A stretch of DNA of 64,000 nucleotides from Moanibacter sp965226025 (GTDB lineage Bacteria > Verrucomicrobiota > Verrucomicrobiia > Opitutales > UBA2987). The translations under genes were made by a program, and so were the position numbers. The stretch spans positions 2,666,001-2,730,000 of the forward strand of contig CBDDCD010000002.1 in the NCBI GenBank assembly GCA_965226025.1, given 5' to 3'. Below the pieces are notes generated by a model. It saw only the letters and a list, made by a program, of their open reading frames with translations. It had not been told where the DNA came from and did not search any database. This document shows, in pieces, positions 1 to 9,377 of this stretch; positions within the stretch are counted from its first letter, which is position 1, and each line of letters starts with the position of its first letter.

Positions 1-812
1 GCCCCGGCCTGGATACTCTTCCAGATAGAAACCCGCGGCAGCCGCGTGTTGGTGTGACTCGATCCTTCCCCTGCGCTCCCGGACCGTGACATGCCCTTCG
101 ATCACGAATCCTCCAGTTCTGTCAAAAAGGCGATCGGTCATCACGATCGATCCATCGCGTCCGGCTGAGAGTAGAATCCTCTTCTCATCGCAGGAAAACG
201 TGTCCCGATTCGTTCACAGAAGTTGAGCTCCATGTGCTGGGAGGGAAGTTCTCCCCACTCAATCACCGGAGGCGGCAGGACTTCCCAGTTGATGCCGTCG
301 AAGCTCTTCAACATTCCGGTACTCGGAGCTCCGACATCGTCTCGAACTTCGGAGGAGATGTAGCCGAGATAGACGCCTCGCCCACCTTCCTGTTCCTTGA
401 TGATGTAAATCTCGTCCCACCGTTCACGGTAGAATTTACAGTCCGGCACCACATCATACCGATCGCCAAGGTGTTTCCAATGCAGCAGGTCCTCCGATTG
501 ATAGATCTTGAAGTGAACGCCCTTCTCCTCGGTGGAGCAAGTGGGGTAGTAGTTGTGCTTATTGGCGATTCGGATGACCCCAAACCCTGCGTGGGCACCG
601 GGGATGGGAACAAGATCCCGCCCGATGAAGCGCCAGTGCACCCCGTCGTGGGAAACTGCGATATCGATGCCGATTGCTCGCCCACTCGGGTTTGATTGAG
701 TCAGATGTCCGGTGCCGAAAAATGCGTAAAATCTGTCGTTGTCAAAGATTGTGAAGTTCTCCCAGGCCTTCTTGCCGGGATTCTTGAATTTGTCCACAGG
801 TGATACGAACAT
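1..812 (-). CDS. Glycosidase-like five-bladed beta-propeller protein, partial and frameshifted
   Basis: The ATG is at 812. The N-terminal 200 residues hold repeated blade motifs (AVSHDGVHW, YQSEDLLHWKHLG, KSFDGINWEVL), as in GH32/GH43/GH130-like propellers. The first frame stops at 141. From about 200 another minus-strand frame stays open to the window edge and reads as a natural continuation (SCDEKRILLSAGRDG, then GFYLEEYPGRG). One extra C in the CCC at 204-206 would join the two frames. The gene is therefore one ORF cut by the window edge and broken by an apparent 1-bp deletion, which may be real or a sequence error. It is likely a carbohydrate-active enzyme or glycan-binding propeller; no signal peptide is visible. 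A propeller of similar style lies at 49.2 kb. Confidence 0.6.
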
Positions 813-820
813 CTTGGTCT

Positions 821-840
821 CCTAGGAGGAATCTGTCGGT
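821..840 (+). repeat. Solo arm of the TAGGAATCTGTCGG repeat family
   Basis: CCTAGGAGGAATCTGTCGGT lies 10 bp upstream of the propeller gene start. No partner arm is visible nearby. It is a degenerate single end of the family whose paired copies are at 9378-9478, 34009-34107 and 61969-62069. Confidence 0.55.
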
Positions 841-912
841 AGAAACTACGTAGGTTCTGGGCGAGACAAAAATCTCCCCCTTTCGCAGCTCGTATCCAGC
901 GCCACCTCCGTT

Positions 913-3132
913 TTATTGTCCCCTTGCCTCACCTTCGCGCCGATAGCTCTGAAGCCGCTTTTTTAATGCCTCGGTCTGCTGTTCTGGCGGTAGCAAATTG
1001 ATCGCGCGTTGAAGAGATTCCTCGGCCTTGTTGAACTGTCCCGCTGCGGCGTGCGCCATTGCCAAAGTATCGAATATGACGGGATCCGGTTCGCGGTTAA
1101 GCTGAGCAGCCCGCTCGGCGAGATCTATCGCCTCTTCAGGAGCTCGCAGGTCGGCGTCGCTGGTTGTGGCCAGGATCCATGCGGCAACGCCCAAGGGCGC
1201 TGCCCAATCGGGATTTAGGCGTCCCGCTTCCCGTAAGGCTTGCAAGGCCTCAGACTGCAGCTCGGCAGCCACCAAAGCGACTCCGAGATTGTAGTGGGCG
1301 ACAGCGAAATCGGGCTGGGCGCGCACCGCTCGGCGATATTGGCCAATGGCTTCGACCAACCTGCCCTGCTGTTGCAGCAGGCGGCCCAAGAAGAGATGGG
1401 CTTGAGCCGATTCGGGATTTACGGAGAGGGCCTGACGGTAGTGTGCTGCCGCTTCTTCGAGCAGGCCTTGGCTTTGCAGAGCTTGACCGAGGTGAAGATA
1501 GGCTTCGGCCCGTTCGGGATCGAGTTTTAGGACTTCTCGAAAGTGGCCTATCGCATCGTCGAAGAGCTGCTCGCCGTTGAGGGCCAGACCCAGGTTAAAG
1601 TGCGCGTCGGTGTGATTCGATTCATACTCGAGGACCTGTCTGAACTGGTCCATGGCTTCGGCAGTCTTTCCCGCCGCTTGGAGGGCGATGCCAAGATTGT
1701 TTCTCGCCTTGGGTTGGTGCGGATCCAGTTCCAGCGTCCGGCGATAGTGCGCGATCGCTTCATCAAGGGCGCCGATGCGCTCCAGGCTGTGCCCCAAAAA
1801 CAATTCAATATACGCATCGTCCGGTATTTCGAGAACCGCCTTCCGAAGGTACTTAACAACGTCGTGGTCAAACTCGCCCTTTTCGAACTGCCGCGCCAAC
1901 CAGATCGCGGCGATAGGGCGCGGTTTTTCCTCCCAACGTCCGCGAAACGGAGCGGCCCGGGCCAGCTGCACATCTGCGGCCGCCCCTAGATGGGCAACAT
2001 CCGCCAGCAGAGATGCGATATCAACGGGGCCGCGGTAGAGGGCCCGGATTCGGCCCTCGCCGTCAACGAGGACACTCGTGGGAACGGCCAATGGGACGAC
2101 TCGATAGAAAATCGTGTCGAGAAGGATTTGAAGCTTGTTGAGCATGCGTGGCGTGGCTAGGCCGCTGGGAAACGGAAAACCGAGTTGCTGTAGATGTTTT
2201 CGGGCGTCCGAGGGTTCTGTTGCTTTGTTCTCATCCAAACCGTCCACACTCAAAGCAAGTATTTCGACTCCTACCTCCCACAGCCGATTTTCATTTTGCA
2301 TCAGATCCCTGAGCTCCGCGTGGCAGGGCACACACCAGCTCGCCCAGAGGTTGACGAGAACAGGGCCGTCAAGATTTTCATTGAGCAAGATGTCGTTGCC
2401 TTGCCAGTCGCGGTAGGAGAGCGCCGGCAAGTCTGGCCCCGTCGGGAGGAAGATGCGGCCCGTGCTACTGGACGGTACGGGGTCGAGGCTAGAGGCGCGC
2501 AGGTTTACCTTTCTGGCGGGCGCCGGTAACGGTTGTACCAGGCCGCTTCCCTCCACAATCCGGTAGCGGCGATTGGCTTTTAAGCCGGTGAAGGTTTCCT
2601 CTGGGCCGCCCGGCCAGCGGACCACGAGACGGTCGATATCCGACCTGGAGCCCAACCCGAAATGCAGCCATTTGCTGGACTGGGCGACAAATCCGCTACC
2701 GGCGGAAACGGTCCTAACGAACCTCGCGGTTGCTTTCTGCCTGCCGCCCATCTGAATCTCGACGCGCGCTCCGATCGCGTCGCGATTGGCTGTTGTGCCC
2801 ACCAGACGGAGGGCCAGATAGTGATTACTCGACGGCGTTTCGTTGCGCGCGAAACGCACTTGCGGAGCAGTGCGATTGGAGATCCACAGATCCAGGTCGC
2901 CGTCGCCGTCCCAATCTACGGTCGCCACGCCTCGCCCGTCGTCGATAAAGTCCAGCCCGCTGGTTGCCGAGATGTTTGCGAACTTCCGTCCACCGGTGTT
3001 GAGGAAAACGCAGTTTCGCTCGTAACCGCTGAAGGAGCGTCCCTCTGCCAACATTCGGTAGAGAGTTTGGAATGCCTCTACATAGTCCCCTGCCGAATCC
3101 ATTCCGACTTCTTTCGATGGTGATCGCGACAC
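913..3132 (-). CDS. C-terminal part of split UnbV-redoxin-TPR protein
   Basis: Domains in order: one FG-GAP/VCBS motif (DWDGDGDLDLWISN, about residues 72-86), an ASPIC/UnbV domain (to about 205), a thioredoxin-fold redoxin/TlpA domain with active site WASWCVPC near residues 262-270, then at least six TPR units to about residue 710. The preceding ORF is in the same frame and only a TGA at 3154-3156 separates them; between the TGA and this ATG the frame encodes SFFWRQVV. The start used here is therefore just the first ATG after the stop. If the stop is read through or is an error, the full product is about 1370 residues and secreted. The TPRs suggest protein-protein contacts and the redoxin a thiol role; the substrate is unknown. 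A copy of the last 31 codons lies at 23085-23178. Confidence 0.7.
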   Translation of the reverse strand: MSRSPSKEVGMDSAGDYVEAFQTLYRMLAEGRSFSGYERNCVFLNTGGRKFANISATSGLDFIDDGRGVATVDWDGDGDLDLWISNRTAPQVRFARNETPSSNHYLALRLVGTTANRDAIGARVEIQMGGRQKATARFVRTVSAGSGFVAQSSKWLHFGLGSRSDIDRLVVRWPGGPEETFTGLKANRRYRIVEGSGLVQPLPAPARKVNLRASSLDPVPSSSTGRIFLPTGPDLPALSYRDWQGNDILLNENLDGPVLVNLWASWCVPCHAELRDLMQNENRLWEVGVEILALSVDGLDENKATEPSDARKHLQQLGFPFPSGLATPRMLNKLQILLDTIFYRVVPLAVPTSVLVDGEGRIRALYRGPVDIASLLADVAHLGAAADVQLARAAPFRGRWEEKPRPIAAIWLARQFEKGEFDHDVVKYLRKAVLEIPDDAYIELFLGHSLERIGALDEAIAHYRRTLELDPHQPKARNNLGIALQAAGKTAEAMDQFRQVLEYESNHTDAHFNLGLALNGEQLFDDAIGHFREVLKLDPERAEAYLHLGQALQSQGLLEEAAAHYRQALSVNPESAQAHLFLGRLLQQQGRLVEAIGQYRRAVRAQPDFAVAHYNLGVALVAAELQSEALQALREAGRLNPDWAAPLGVAAWILATTSDADLRAPEEAIDLAERAAQLNREPDPVIFDTLAMAHAAAGQFNKAEESLQRAINLLPPEQQTEALKKRLQSYRREGEARGQ

Positions 3133-3153
3133 GACCTGCCGCCAAAAGAAACT

Positions 3154-5028
3154 TCACAAGTCTCCTGTGTCCGGAGCACTGACAAAACCGTTGGCCACTA
3201 CGAGGTCTTCCCATCCGTCGTTGTTCAGATCTGAAAATACGGAACTCCAAGCCCAACGGCCCATGGTGACTCCGCAATCCACGCTGACGTCGGAAAAAGT
3301 GCCGTCACCGTTGTTGGCAAAAAGGCTGTTGCCGCGGGCCAGCCGCTGGAGCATCACTTTGGTCGACCGATCGGATTTTGGCTGAAATTGCGGGTGAAAG
3401 GTGATCCGCCCGCCGGCGGAAGACCACATGTTTCCGACGTAAAGATCCATCCACCCGTCGCGGTTGAAATCTCCCCAACTGGTCGACATGCCGGAAGCCA
3501 TGTCCTCGATTCCGGCCTCGACCGCCACATTTACAAACCGCGCGCCGTCATTGCGATAGAGACAGTTGCGGCCGAAGTCGTTGGCCACGTAGAGGTCGGG
3601 ATCTCCGTCTTGATCATAGTCTTCCCAACTGGCGGCGAAGGTCCATCTGCGATTGTCGACATCCATCCCGGATTCCGATGTGACATTCGTGAATCTCCAA
3701 TCGCCGTCGTTCCGCAACAACAGATTCTCCGGACCATTGTTTGCGTCGTGGTAGGGGACGGGATTGGGCACATCAAAGGTCAGTCCCGATCGCATGTAGC
3801 GGCTGACATAAATGTCGAGATCCCCGTCCAGATCGTAGTCGGCCGCGGCCAAACCGAAAGCTTGCGCCGCTGCCGGGACCACTTTACTCCGCTCGAATCG
3901 CCCGCTTCCGTCATTGGACAAAAACATCAGACCGGAACGCATCCCCAGGACGAGGTCTTCGTCGCCATCGTTGTCCAGGTCGACAAGGAGGGCGCAACGA
4001 GTCAGGTCCAACCAATCGACCCGGGCCCATTCCGAGCGATCGCTGGCTGTACCGTCCGCATTCTGCAGCAACAGCCGATTAGGCAGTCCGCCATTCTGGC
4101 AGATGAAGACATCTTCCAAGCCATCGCCGTTAACATCACTCACGGCGAGTCCCTGATAAGCAGGTAGGTCGATATCCATCGTGGATTCGATTCGAGCCCC
4201 CCAGTCGAAAGTACCGCGCGACACTTGGGAGGTAAAGTCGTCGTTGTGGCCCACCACAGCCTCGGTACAATCCGAAAATAACACCTGGGTGTCGGACCTG
4301 ACTTGCGTCTGCTCATACTCGGTTAGGGTGATGGATTTAAGGAGCGGTGGTTGCGATTCGCTACCATCCGTCCAGCGGCACTTCCAGGTCGCGTGTTGTT
4401 CGAGGGAACCTGTTCCGTGAAGCCCGCTGACCGTAAAGTATTGCTCGGTGGTCGTCTCGCCGGCCTCGCCCTTGCGGACGCGGAATATTTTCGCCTCGAA
4501 GCGGACGTTGTTAGCCCCTTCGAACGGTGCCGCGAGATCCGTGAGGGCCTTTGCCAGGCCATCCGCGCCGTGATGACTTTCGCCGTCTTGAATCGCTTCC
4601 CCGGGGCCCGGCCACCGCTTGACGGTGATGGCGCGGTCTTCAAACACTTTGCCCAGATTTCGGGGGAGCAGGTAGGTGCAGGAGAACTCCGGCGCTGTCA
4701 GAGTCTCCAAATTCGCCCGACTTATTTTCGATGGTTCAAACAGTAGTTCGCCGATGCGCTTTAGCTGGTCGCTTGCGAGGCCGGCGAATACTTCCGAATC
4801 CCATCCATCCGCTGCCGGATCGTCCGTCTCGGGCACCCGCCGCGAAGGCTCGTCGGGCTGGCGAGCCGGCGATGGATCTTGGGCAGATGTGACCTGGCCG
4901 ACTAAGAAAAGAACCGGCAGTCCGGCCACCGCCAGTCCACGCAATACGCGGCTCCCCGACCGTAGCGATCCCTCTTTTTTGCCGCTGGTTCGACCGAAAC
5001 ACCTAGGCTTCTGCCCAACTGTCGCCAT
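3154..5028 (-). CDS. N-terminal part of split secreted FG-GAP/UnbV protein
   Basis: I chose the ATG at 5028 over an upstream TTG at 5073 because it gives a clean signal peptide: basic stretch, hydrophobic core (LAVAGLPVLFLVGQV), cleavage near TSAQ. From about residue 270 there are at least six calcium-binding FG-GAP/VCBS motifs (SDVNGDGLEDVF, DLDNDGDEDLVL, DYDLDGDLDIYV, DYDQDGDPDLYV, DFNRDGWMDLYV, DLNNDGWEDLVV), which predict an extracytoplasmic beta-propeller. The ORF ends in APDTGDL at TGA 3154-3156, and the same frame continues directly into the UnbV domain. Family members in Planctomycetes and Verrucomicrobia usually carry both parts in one chain, so I read these as one gene interrupted by a single nonsense codon. 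Confidence 0.7.
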   Translation of the reverse strand: MATVGQKPRCFGRTSGKKEGSLRSGSRVLRGLAVAGLPVLFLVGQVTSAQDPSPARQPDEPSRRVPETDDPAADGWDSEVFAGLASDQLKRIGELLFEPSKISRANLETLTAPEFSCTYLLPRNLGKVFEDRAITVKRWPGPGEAIQDGESHHGADGLAKALTDLAAPFEGANNVRFEAKIFRVRKGEAGETTTEQYFTVSGLHGTGSLEQHATWKCRWTDGSESQPPLLKSITLTEYEQTQVRSDTQVLFSDCTEAVVGHNDDFTSQVSRGTFDWGARIESTMDIDLPAYQGLAVSDVNGDGLEDVFICQNGGLPNRLLLQNADGTASDRSEWARVDWLDLTRCALLVDLDNDGDEDLVLGMRSGLMFLSNDGSGRFERSKVVPAAAQAFGLAAADYDLDGDLDIYVSRYMRSGLTFDVPNPVPYHDANNGPENLLLRNDGDWRFTNVTSESGMDVDNRRWTFAASWEDYDQDGDPDLYVANDFGRNCLYRNDGARFVNVAVEAGIEDMASGMSTSWGDFNRDGWMDLYVGNMWSSAGGRITFHPQFQPKSDRSTKVMLQRLARGNSLFANNGDGTFSDVSVDCGVTMGRWAWSSVFSDLNNDGWEDLVVANGFVSAPDTGDL

Positions 5029-5178
5029 GTAAACAGGTTGCTTCGCCGTCAGGAAATTACAATCCCCATTCAAGGTATAGCCGCAACTCTGTCGACAATA
5101 TGAAATAAGGGAAATAAAAATAGGGTCAGGAAGAAAATAGTTGACTGGGTCGAGTCTCGAATCTAGAAGGAGATTAGG

Positions 5179-6186
5179 ATGCGGCTAAGGCGATTGAAGA
5201 TATGGGGAGCGAGCGCGGTATACCACTGTATCAGCCGTAGCGTAAACGGGGAGTTTCTGTTCGATAGGTTGGCCAAGGAGCGGTTGCGCCGGCAGCTGTG
5301 GCAAGTGGCGGACTTTTCCGGGGTGGAGGTGCTGACTTACGGTCTGATGAGTAATCATTTTCATGTTCTGATCAAGGTGCCGAACAGGGAAGCGGTGGTT
5401 GTATCGGACCGGGAGCTGGTGCGCCGTTACGCGGTGCTCTACCCGGAACCGAGTCCCTATGAGCCGATGACGGTGAAGTATCTGGCCGGGGCATTGAAGC
5501 GGGGAGGCGAGGAGGCGAAGCTGTTGAGGAGACGACTCCTGGCGCGGATGCATGATGTCTCCGAGTTCATGAAGACTTTGAAGCAGCGCTACACCATCTG
5601 GTATAACCAGACCCACGCACGGTATGGGACATTGTGGGCGGAGCGGTTCAAGAGCACTGTAGTGGAAGGGAAGGAAGCGGCCCTGCGAGTTACGGCGGCC
5701 TATATCGATCTGAATCCGGTACGAGCCGGGATAGTAGAAGATCCGAAGGACTACCGCTGGAGCGGGTACGGAGAGGCTGTGGGAGGGAATCTTGAAGCGA
5801 GAAAAGGAATCGCTGAAGCGGTTGGAGACTCGTATGGCACGCCTCTGAAGTGGAGGAAGGCATCACGGGAATATCGACAGCTGCTCTATTGCACGGGGTC
5901 TTTGGGCGTTCCTCAGGAATCGCTTCGGGGAAGAATACCGACTGAAGCATGGATCAAAGTGATGGAAGAGGGAGGCAAGCTGCCGGTGGCGGCGGCTCTG
6001 AGGTGTCGAGTGCGCTATTTCACGGACGGCGCGGTCCTTGGATCGAAGGAGTATGTGGAGAGTATCTTCTCCCAATATCGAGAACAATTCGGGAGGAGAC
6101 GTCGAAGTGGAGCCAGGAGGATGAAGGGCAGCGACTGGGAAGGATTGACGGTGATACGCGACCTGCGAAAGCAGGTGTTCGGCTAG
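5179..6186 (+). CDS. Y1 (HUH) transposase, IS200-like/RAYT superfamily
   Basis: The N-terminal domain matches Transposase_17/Y1_Tnp: SAVYHCISRSVNGEFLF at the start, the HUH metal motif in SNHFHVLIKVP (about residues 59-69), a tyrosine-rich helix (RYTIWYNQTHARYGTLW, about 136-152) and the conserved AAYIDLNPVRAGIV (about 173-186). The C-terminal 150 residues form an extension usual in the 300-residue class and absent from short RAYTs. AGGAGATTAGG just before the ATG is a strong ribosome-binding site. Such proteins cut and join single-stranded DNA at hairpins. An inverted repeat follows the gene. It is unrelated in length to the RAYT at 25 kb, and its hairpin substrate in this genome cannot be named from the window. 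Confidence 0.8.
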   Translation: MRLRRLKIWGASAVYHCISRSVNGEFLFDRLAKERLRRQLWQVADFSGVEVLTYGLMSNHFHVLIKVPNREAVVVSDRELVRRYAVLYPEPSPYEPMTVKYLAGALKRGGEEAKLLRRRLLARMHDVSEFMKTLKQRYTIWYNQTHARYGTLWAERFKSTVVEGKEAALRVTAAYIDLNPVRAGIVEDPKDYRWSGYGEAVGGNLEARKGIAEAVGDSYGTPLKWRKASREYRQLLYCTGSLGVPQESLRGRIPTEAWIKVMEEGGKLPVAAALRCRVRYFTDGAVLGSKEYVESIFSQYREQFGRRRRSGARRMKGSDWEGLTVIRDLRKQVFG

Positions 6187-6240
6187 CCCTACTTGACCAA
6201 CTCAACTTCCGAAACGGTTTTTTTCGGGGGTAGTAGGGCT
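6185..6240. terminator. Inverted repeat after the Y1 transposase
   Basis: AGCCCTACT (6185-6193) pairs with AGTAGGGCT (6232-6240), overlapping the transposase stop codon. Inside lies a shorter pair around a T-run (CCGAAAC...TTTTTTTCGG). It could act as a terminator or as the element end recognised by the HUH enzyme. Confidence 0.5.
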
Positions 6241-6280
6241 CAGGAGGCGCATCAACAGTAGAGGTGGGTTGGCGAAACCG

Positions 6281-8144
6281 CCTGTAGTGTAGACCTACGC
6301 TCTTCCCAGGGCGGGATTTTTTCGTATAATGGTGGGCCATCATGTTTCTGAGGTGTAATCGTCGGCGCAAAGATGGCAAAGAGCACTACTATTGGAATAT
6401 CGTTGAGAACAAGCGTGTCAGCGGGGGGCGGGTGGTCCAAAGACAGGTCCTCTACCTTGGAGAGATCAACGATAGCCAACACGAAGCGTGGCGCAAGAGC
6501 ATCGAGATTTTCGAAGAGGGCAGGGAAAGACCCGAACAGGTGGCGCTGTTTCCGGAAGATCGTGCCCCGCCTGTGGGCGACGAAAGTATTGTTAGAATAC
6601 GGCTCAAAGATCTCAGGATCGAGAAGCCGCGGCAATGGGGAGGGTGCTGGCTTGGGTGCGTTCTATATGAGCAGTTGGGACTGGGAGAATTCTGGCGGGA
6701 GCGTCTCAGACCCTCCCGTCAGGGTACCCGCTGGGCCCATGTGCTGCAGACCCTGGTGGTTTACCGGCTGATGGCACCGGGAAGCGAGTGGCGGCTGCAT
6801 CGGGAATGGTATGAGCGAAGCGCGATGGGCGATCTGATGGGGGAAGACTTTGGGATCGCCGAGAAGAACACGCTCTATCGCTGCCACGATCGATTGCTCA
6901 GGCACAAGAAGGCCCTGTTCAGGCACCTGACCGAGAGGTGGAGCGATCTGTTCAATGCCCGTTACGAGATTTTGCTATACGATCTGACGAGCACCTATTT
7001 TGAGTGCGATCCGAACCAGGAGCCGGCGGCCTCGAGCCGACTGCGCAAGTTCGGCTACAGCCGCGATAAGCGACCTGACTGCGTGCAAGTGGTGATCGCC
7101 CTGGTGGTGACTTGTGAGGGCTTGCCGATTGCCTATGAGGTACTTCCGGGTAACACGCAGGATAAAACCACCTTAAAAGATTTTCTTTCTCGGGTGGAAG
7201 AGAACTACGGTAAGGCGAACCGGGTGTGGGTGATGGATCGGGGCATTCCGACCGAGGAAGTCTTGCAACAGATGCGCCAAAGCGAACCCAGGATCCACTA
7301 TCTGGTGGGTACCCCGCGCTCCTGGCTGGGTCGCTTCGAGCAGTCGTTGCTGCAGAAGGATTGGAAGCAGTTGCGTCCCGGTATCGAGGTGAAACTCCTC
7401 AGCGAGGGAGGTGAAACCTACGTTCTGGCTAAAAGCGACGATCGGGTGCGCAAAGAAAAAAACATGCGCCTGCGTCGTTTACGCCGTCTTATCGAGGCGC
7501 TCAAGAAGCTGCGTGAGAGCAAACGGCGCTACCAACGCGATACCATCCTGATCAAACTGGGCGAAGCCAAAAAGGAGGCCGGTCCCCGGATCTTTGGATT
7601 ACTCGACATCGAGATCGCCCCCAAGGGCGCCCCCACTGAAAAGCCGCCTTTGAGCTTCCGGTTGAACTTAAAAAAATACCGCCAAGCCTATCGCCGCGAA
7701 GGCCGCTATCTGTTGCGCAGCACCCTCAGTGCCGAGAACCCCGAGCAACTCTGGCGCCTTTACCTGCAGCTCACTGAGATCGAGCAAGTCTTCAAGGAAA
7801 TCAAGAACGACCTTTCCATCCGCCCCATCCATCATCAGAGAGATGATCGCATCGAGGCGCACATCTTTATCAGCTTCCTTGCTTACTCTCTGTGGGTCAC
7901 CCTGAAACGTCGACTCTACCCGATGGCTCCGGGACTGACCCCAGCCGAGGTGCTCTCCAAAATGGCGGCCATCCAAATGCTCGATGTGAAACTGCCCACC
8001 ACCGACGGACGCACCGTTGTGCTTACCCGTTACACCGAGCCCGGTGAGGACCAAAAGCTACTACTGAACCGGTTACACCTCGAACTTCCTCCCCAACCAC
8101 CCCCCCAAATCGAATCCAAATAACCCCTCCTGTAGTGTAGACCT
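6281..8144 (+). mobile_element. IS1634-like insertion sequence, ends uncertain
   Basis: CCTGTAGTGTAGACCT occurs as an exact 16-bp direct repeat at 6281-6296 and 8129-8144, flanking the DDE transposase gene by 45 bp and 5 bp. It is either a target-site duplication (IS1634 elements can make long ones) or a sequence belonging to the element. I found no convincing terminal inverted repeats, so the borders are provisional. TATAAT at 6325-6330 could be the -10 of the transposase promoter. Confidence 0.5.
6342..8123 (+). CDS. IS1634/IS4-superfamily DDE transposase
   Basis: 593 residues, the normal full length for this group. First catalytic Asp in LLYDLTSTYFE (about residue 212), second in VWVMDRGIPTEE (about 297), and the YREG-type region YRREGRYLLRSTL (about 450) followed by the catalytic Glu region IEQVFKEIKNDLSIRPIHH (about 480). 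The C-terminus (AHIFISFLAYSLWVTLKRRL) is the usual helical end of the family. All three acidic residues are visible and the frame is intact, so the element may be active. A TATAAT only 11 bp before the ATG suggests a very short leader. Confidence 0.88.
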   Translation: MFLRCNRRRKDGKEHYYWNIVENKRVSGGRVVQRQVLYLGEINDSQHEAWRKSIEIFEEGRERPEQVALFPEDRAPPVGDESIVRIRLKDLRIEKPRQWGGCWLGCVLYEQLGLGEFWRERLRPSRQGTRWAHVLQTLVVYRLMAPGSEWRLHREWYERSAMGDLMGEDFGIAEKNTLYRCHDRLLRHKKALFRHLTERWSDLFNARYEILLYDLTSTYFECDPNQEPAASSRLRKFGYSRDKRPDCVQVVIALVVTCEGLPIAYEVLPGNTQDKTTLKDFLSRVEENYGKANRVWVMDRGIPTEEVLQQMRQSEPRIHYLVGTPRSWLGRFEQSLLQKDWKQLRPGIEVKLLSEGGETYVLAKSDDRVRKEKNMRLRRLRRLIEALKKLRESKRRYQRDTILIKLGEAKKEAGPRIFGLLDIEIAPKGAPTEKPPLSFRLNLKKYRQAYRREGRYLLRSTLSAENPEQLWRLYLQLTEIEQVFKEIKNDLSIRPIHHQRDDRIEAHIFISFLAYSLWVTLKRRLYPMAPGLTPAEVLSKMAAIQMLDVKLPTTDGRTVVLTRYTEPGEDQKLLLNRLHLELPPQPPPQIESK

Positions 8145-8200
8145 TTGGCCCACTATCAACGACTTACGTCGAAATCAGGCCCCAGTTGAGAAAGACGGGC

Positions 8201-8220
8201 TAGGAATCTGTCGGACTTCG
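8201..8220 (+). repeat. Solo arm of the TAGGAATCTGTCGG repeat family
   Basis: TAGGAATCTGTCGGACTTCG matches the arm of the paired elements at 9378, 34009 and 62069. No opposite arm is visible within 200 bp. The rest of the 276-bp gap between the transposase and the sulfotransferase shows no gene. Confidence 0.6.
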
Positions 8221-8399
8221 CTCTGCGATTTTGCAACGCGCTCGGATCATCTGGGTGCCTTCATGGTTCGCGGCCGATTCCTCCACCGACATCTTCCTAC
8301 TCGCTCTCCCGAGAGGCAGAGAGGGGACTCAATCGAATCGCGCGATAGGGCTACGGAAAGGCATTGAAAGGCAGCGATTCCCGGCGTGCCGGGATCTCG

Positions 8400-9257
8400 C
8401 TACGAAGTGTGTGAAATGTCCCGGCTAGCGAGTTCTCGAATTTTCAGGTATGCCTCACACGCTTTAGAGTCCCTGATCTCGAAATCTCTCTGACTATCTT
8501 CGCTTTTATTCTTAGCGGAAAATACGGCGTCTCCAATCAAGGCCTTGTCGTGATTTGAGATGGAGAGCTTTTCCAACAGGGATTGTACCTTATTACGATC
8601 ATGCAAGTTCGTATTCTCGACAAAGATTCCCGTCTTATTTTTCTTGGCGAACTCGATGTATAGATCGGAGAGTGAGGCATAGTTTTCGATGAACGAATCA
8701 ACGGATTTGGAATAATCCCAATAATCCTGAGCCTGGACCGATTGGAATTGCGAAACCGGATCCCGAAACAGGAAGACGAATTTGCTTTTGGGGAACAATT
8801 CCAGGAGAGATTCGAGATCATCGACTGAGTCGGCTTCAATGTCCTTGAATCCGAATCGTAATCCCCCATGTAAGGGTTTCAGCAATGCGACTACGGAATT
8901 TCTAATTAGGCCCGAACACTCGGAAGTGTTCAATGCCATGGAGTAGACTCGATTGTGTTTTTTCTTGGCGAAGCATTTTTCAAATCTGTCATAGTTATCG
9001 TGAAATTCTTCATGGAAGAGGTCTAACGCTTTCAAGGTATGGAGCAGCTGCGCGACGATTCCCTTGCTCTCCCCGGAGATTGTGATTTCGCCGCTGGAAT
9101 TGAGGATTCGTTGAAGGGCGGTTGTCGAACATCTGCCCAAGACACCAAAGATGAATATGTGCTCGCTCTTACGAAACCGATGATAGGATGAATTGGAATC
9201 ATGAGACTCGAGGGACTCATTCCGGGTACGACGATATAGTCGACCTAACATTGTCAC
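8400..9257 (-). CDS. Sulfotransferase family protein
   Basis: The N-terminal strand-loop GVLGRCSTTALQRIL (about residues 38-52) is in the position of the PAPS 5'-phosphosulfate loop, although the usual PRSGTT is replaced by GRCSTT. FVFLFRDPVSQFQSV (about 160-174) is the typical 3'-phosphate-binding strand and helix. It would transfer sulfate from PAPS to a sugar or lipid acceptor in the cytoplasm. It sits upstream of minus-strand glycosyltransferase and mutase-like genes, suggesting sulfation of an envelope or exported glycan. The gene is AT-richer than its neighbours, which may indicate transfer. The acceptor cannot be inferred. Confidence 0.7.
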   Translation of the reverse strand: MTMLGRLYRRTRNESLESHDSNSSYHRFRKSEHIFIFGVLGRCSTTALQRILNSSGEITISGESKGIVAQLLHTLKALDLFHEEFHDNYDRFEKCFAKKKHNRVYSMALNTSECSGLIRNSVVALLKPLHGGLRFGFKDIEADSVDDLESLLELFPKSKFVFLFRDPVSQFQSVQAQDYWDYSKSVDSFIENYASLSDLYIEFAKKNKTGIFVENTNLHDRNKVQSLLEKLSISNHDKALIGDAVFSAKNKSEDSQRDFEIRDSKACEAYLKIRELASRDISHTS

Positions 9258-9377
9258 TGAGTTCGCGAGTGGTTCTATCTGGATAAGAGCCGTACTTGGA
9301 TTTCGTTTTCTAGAGGGACATGGCTAACAGGATTGCGCTGTGAGGGTCAACAAGCGGATCTGTCGGGTTGGGTGGGC

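Noticed and set aside
3154..3156. Selenocysteine or stop-to-Trp recoding at the in-frame TGA
   Set aside because: TGA terminates other genes here normally, the flanking residues are not a redox site, and I saw no convincing hairpin directly after it. A simple mutation or error is more likely.
8231..8428. 65-codon plus-strand frame between transposase and sulfotransferase
   Set aside because: No ribosome-binding site and no recognisable motif; it overlaps the end of the sulfotransferase gene.
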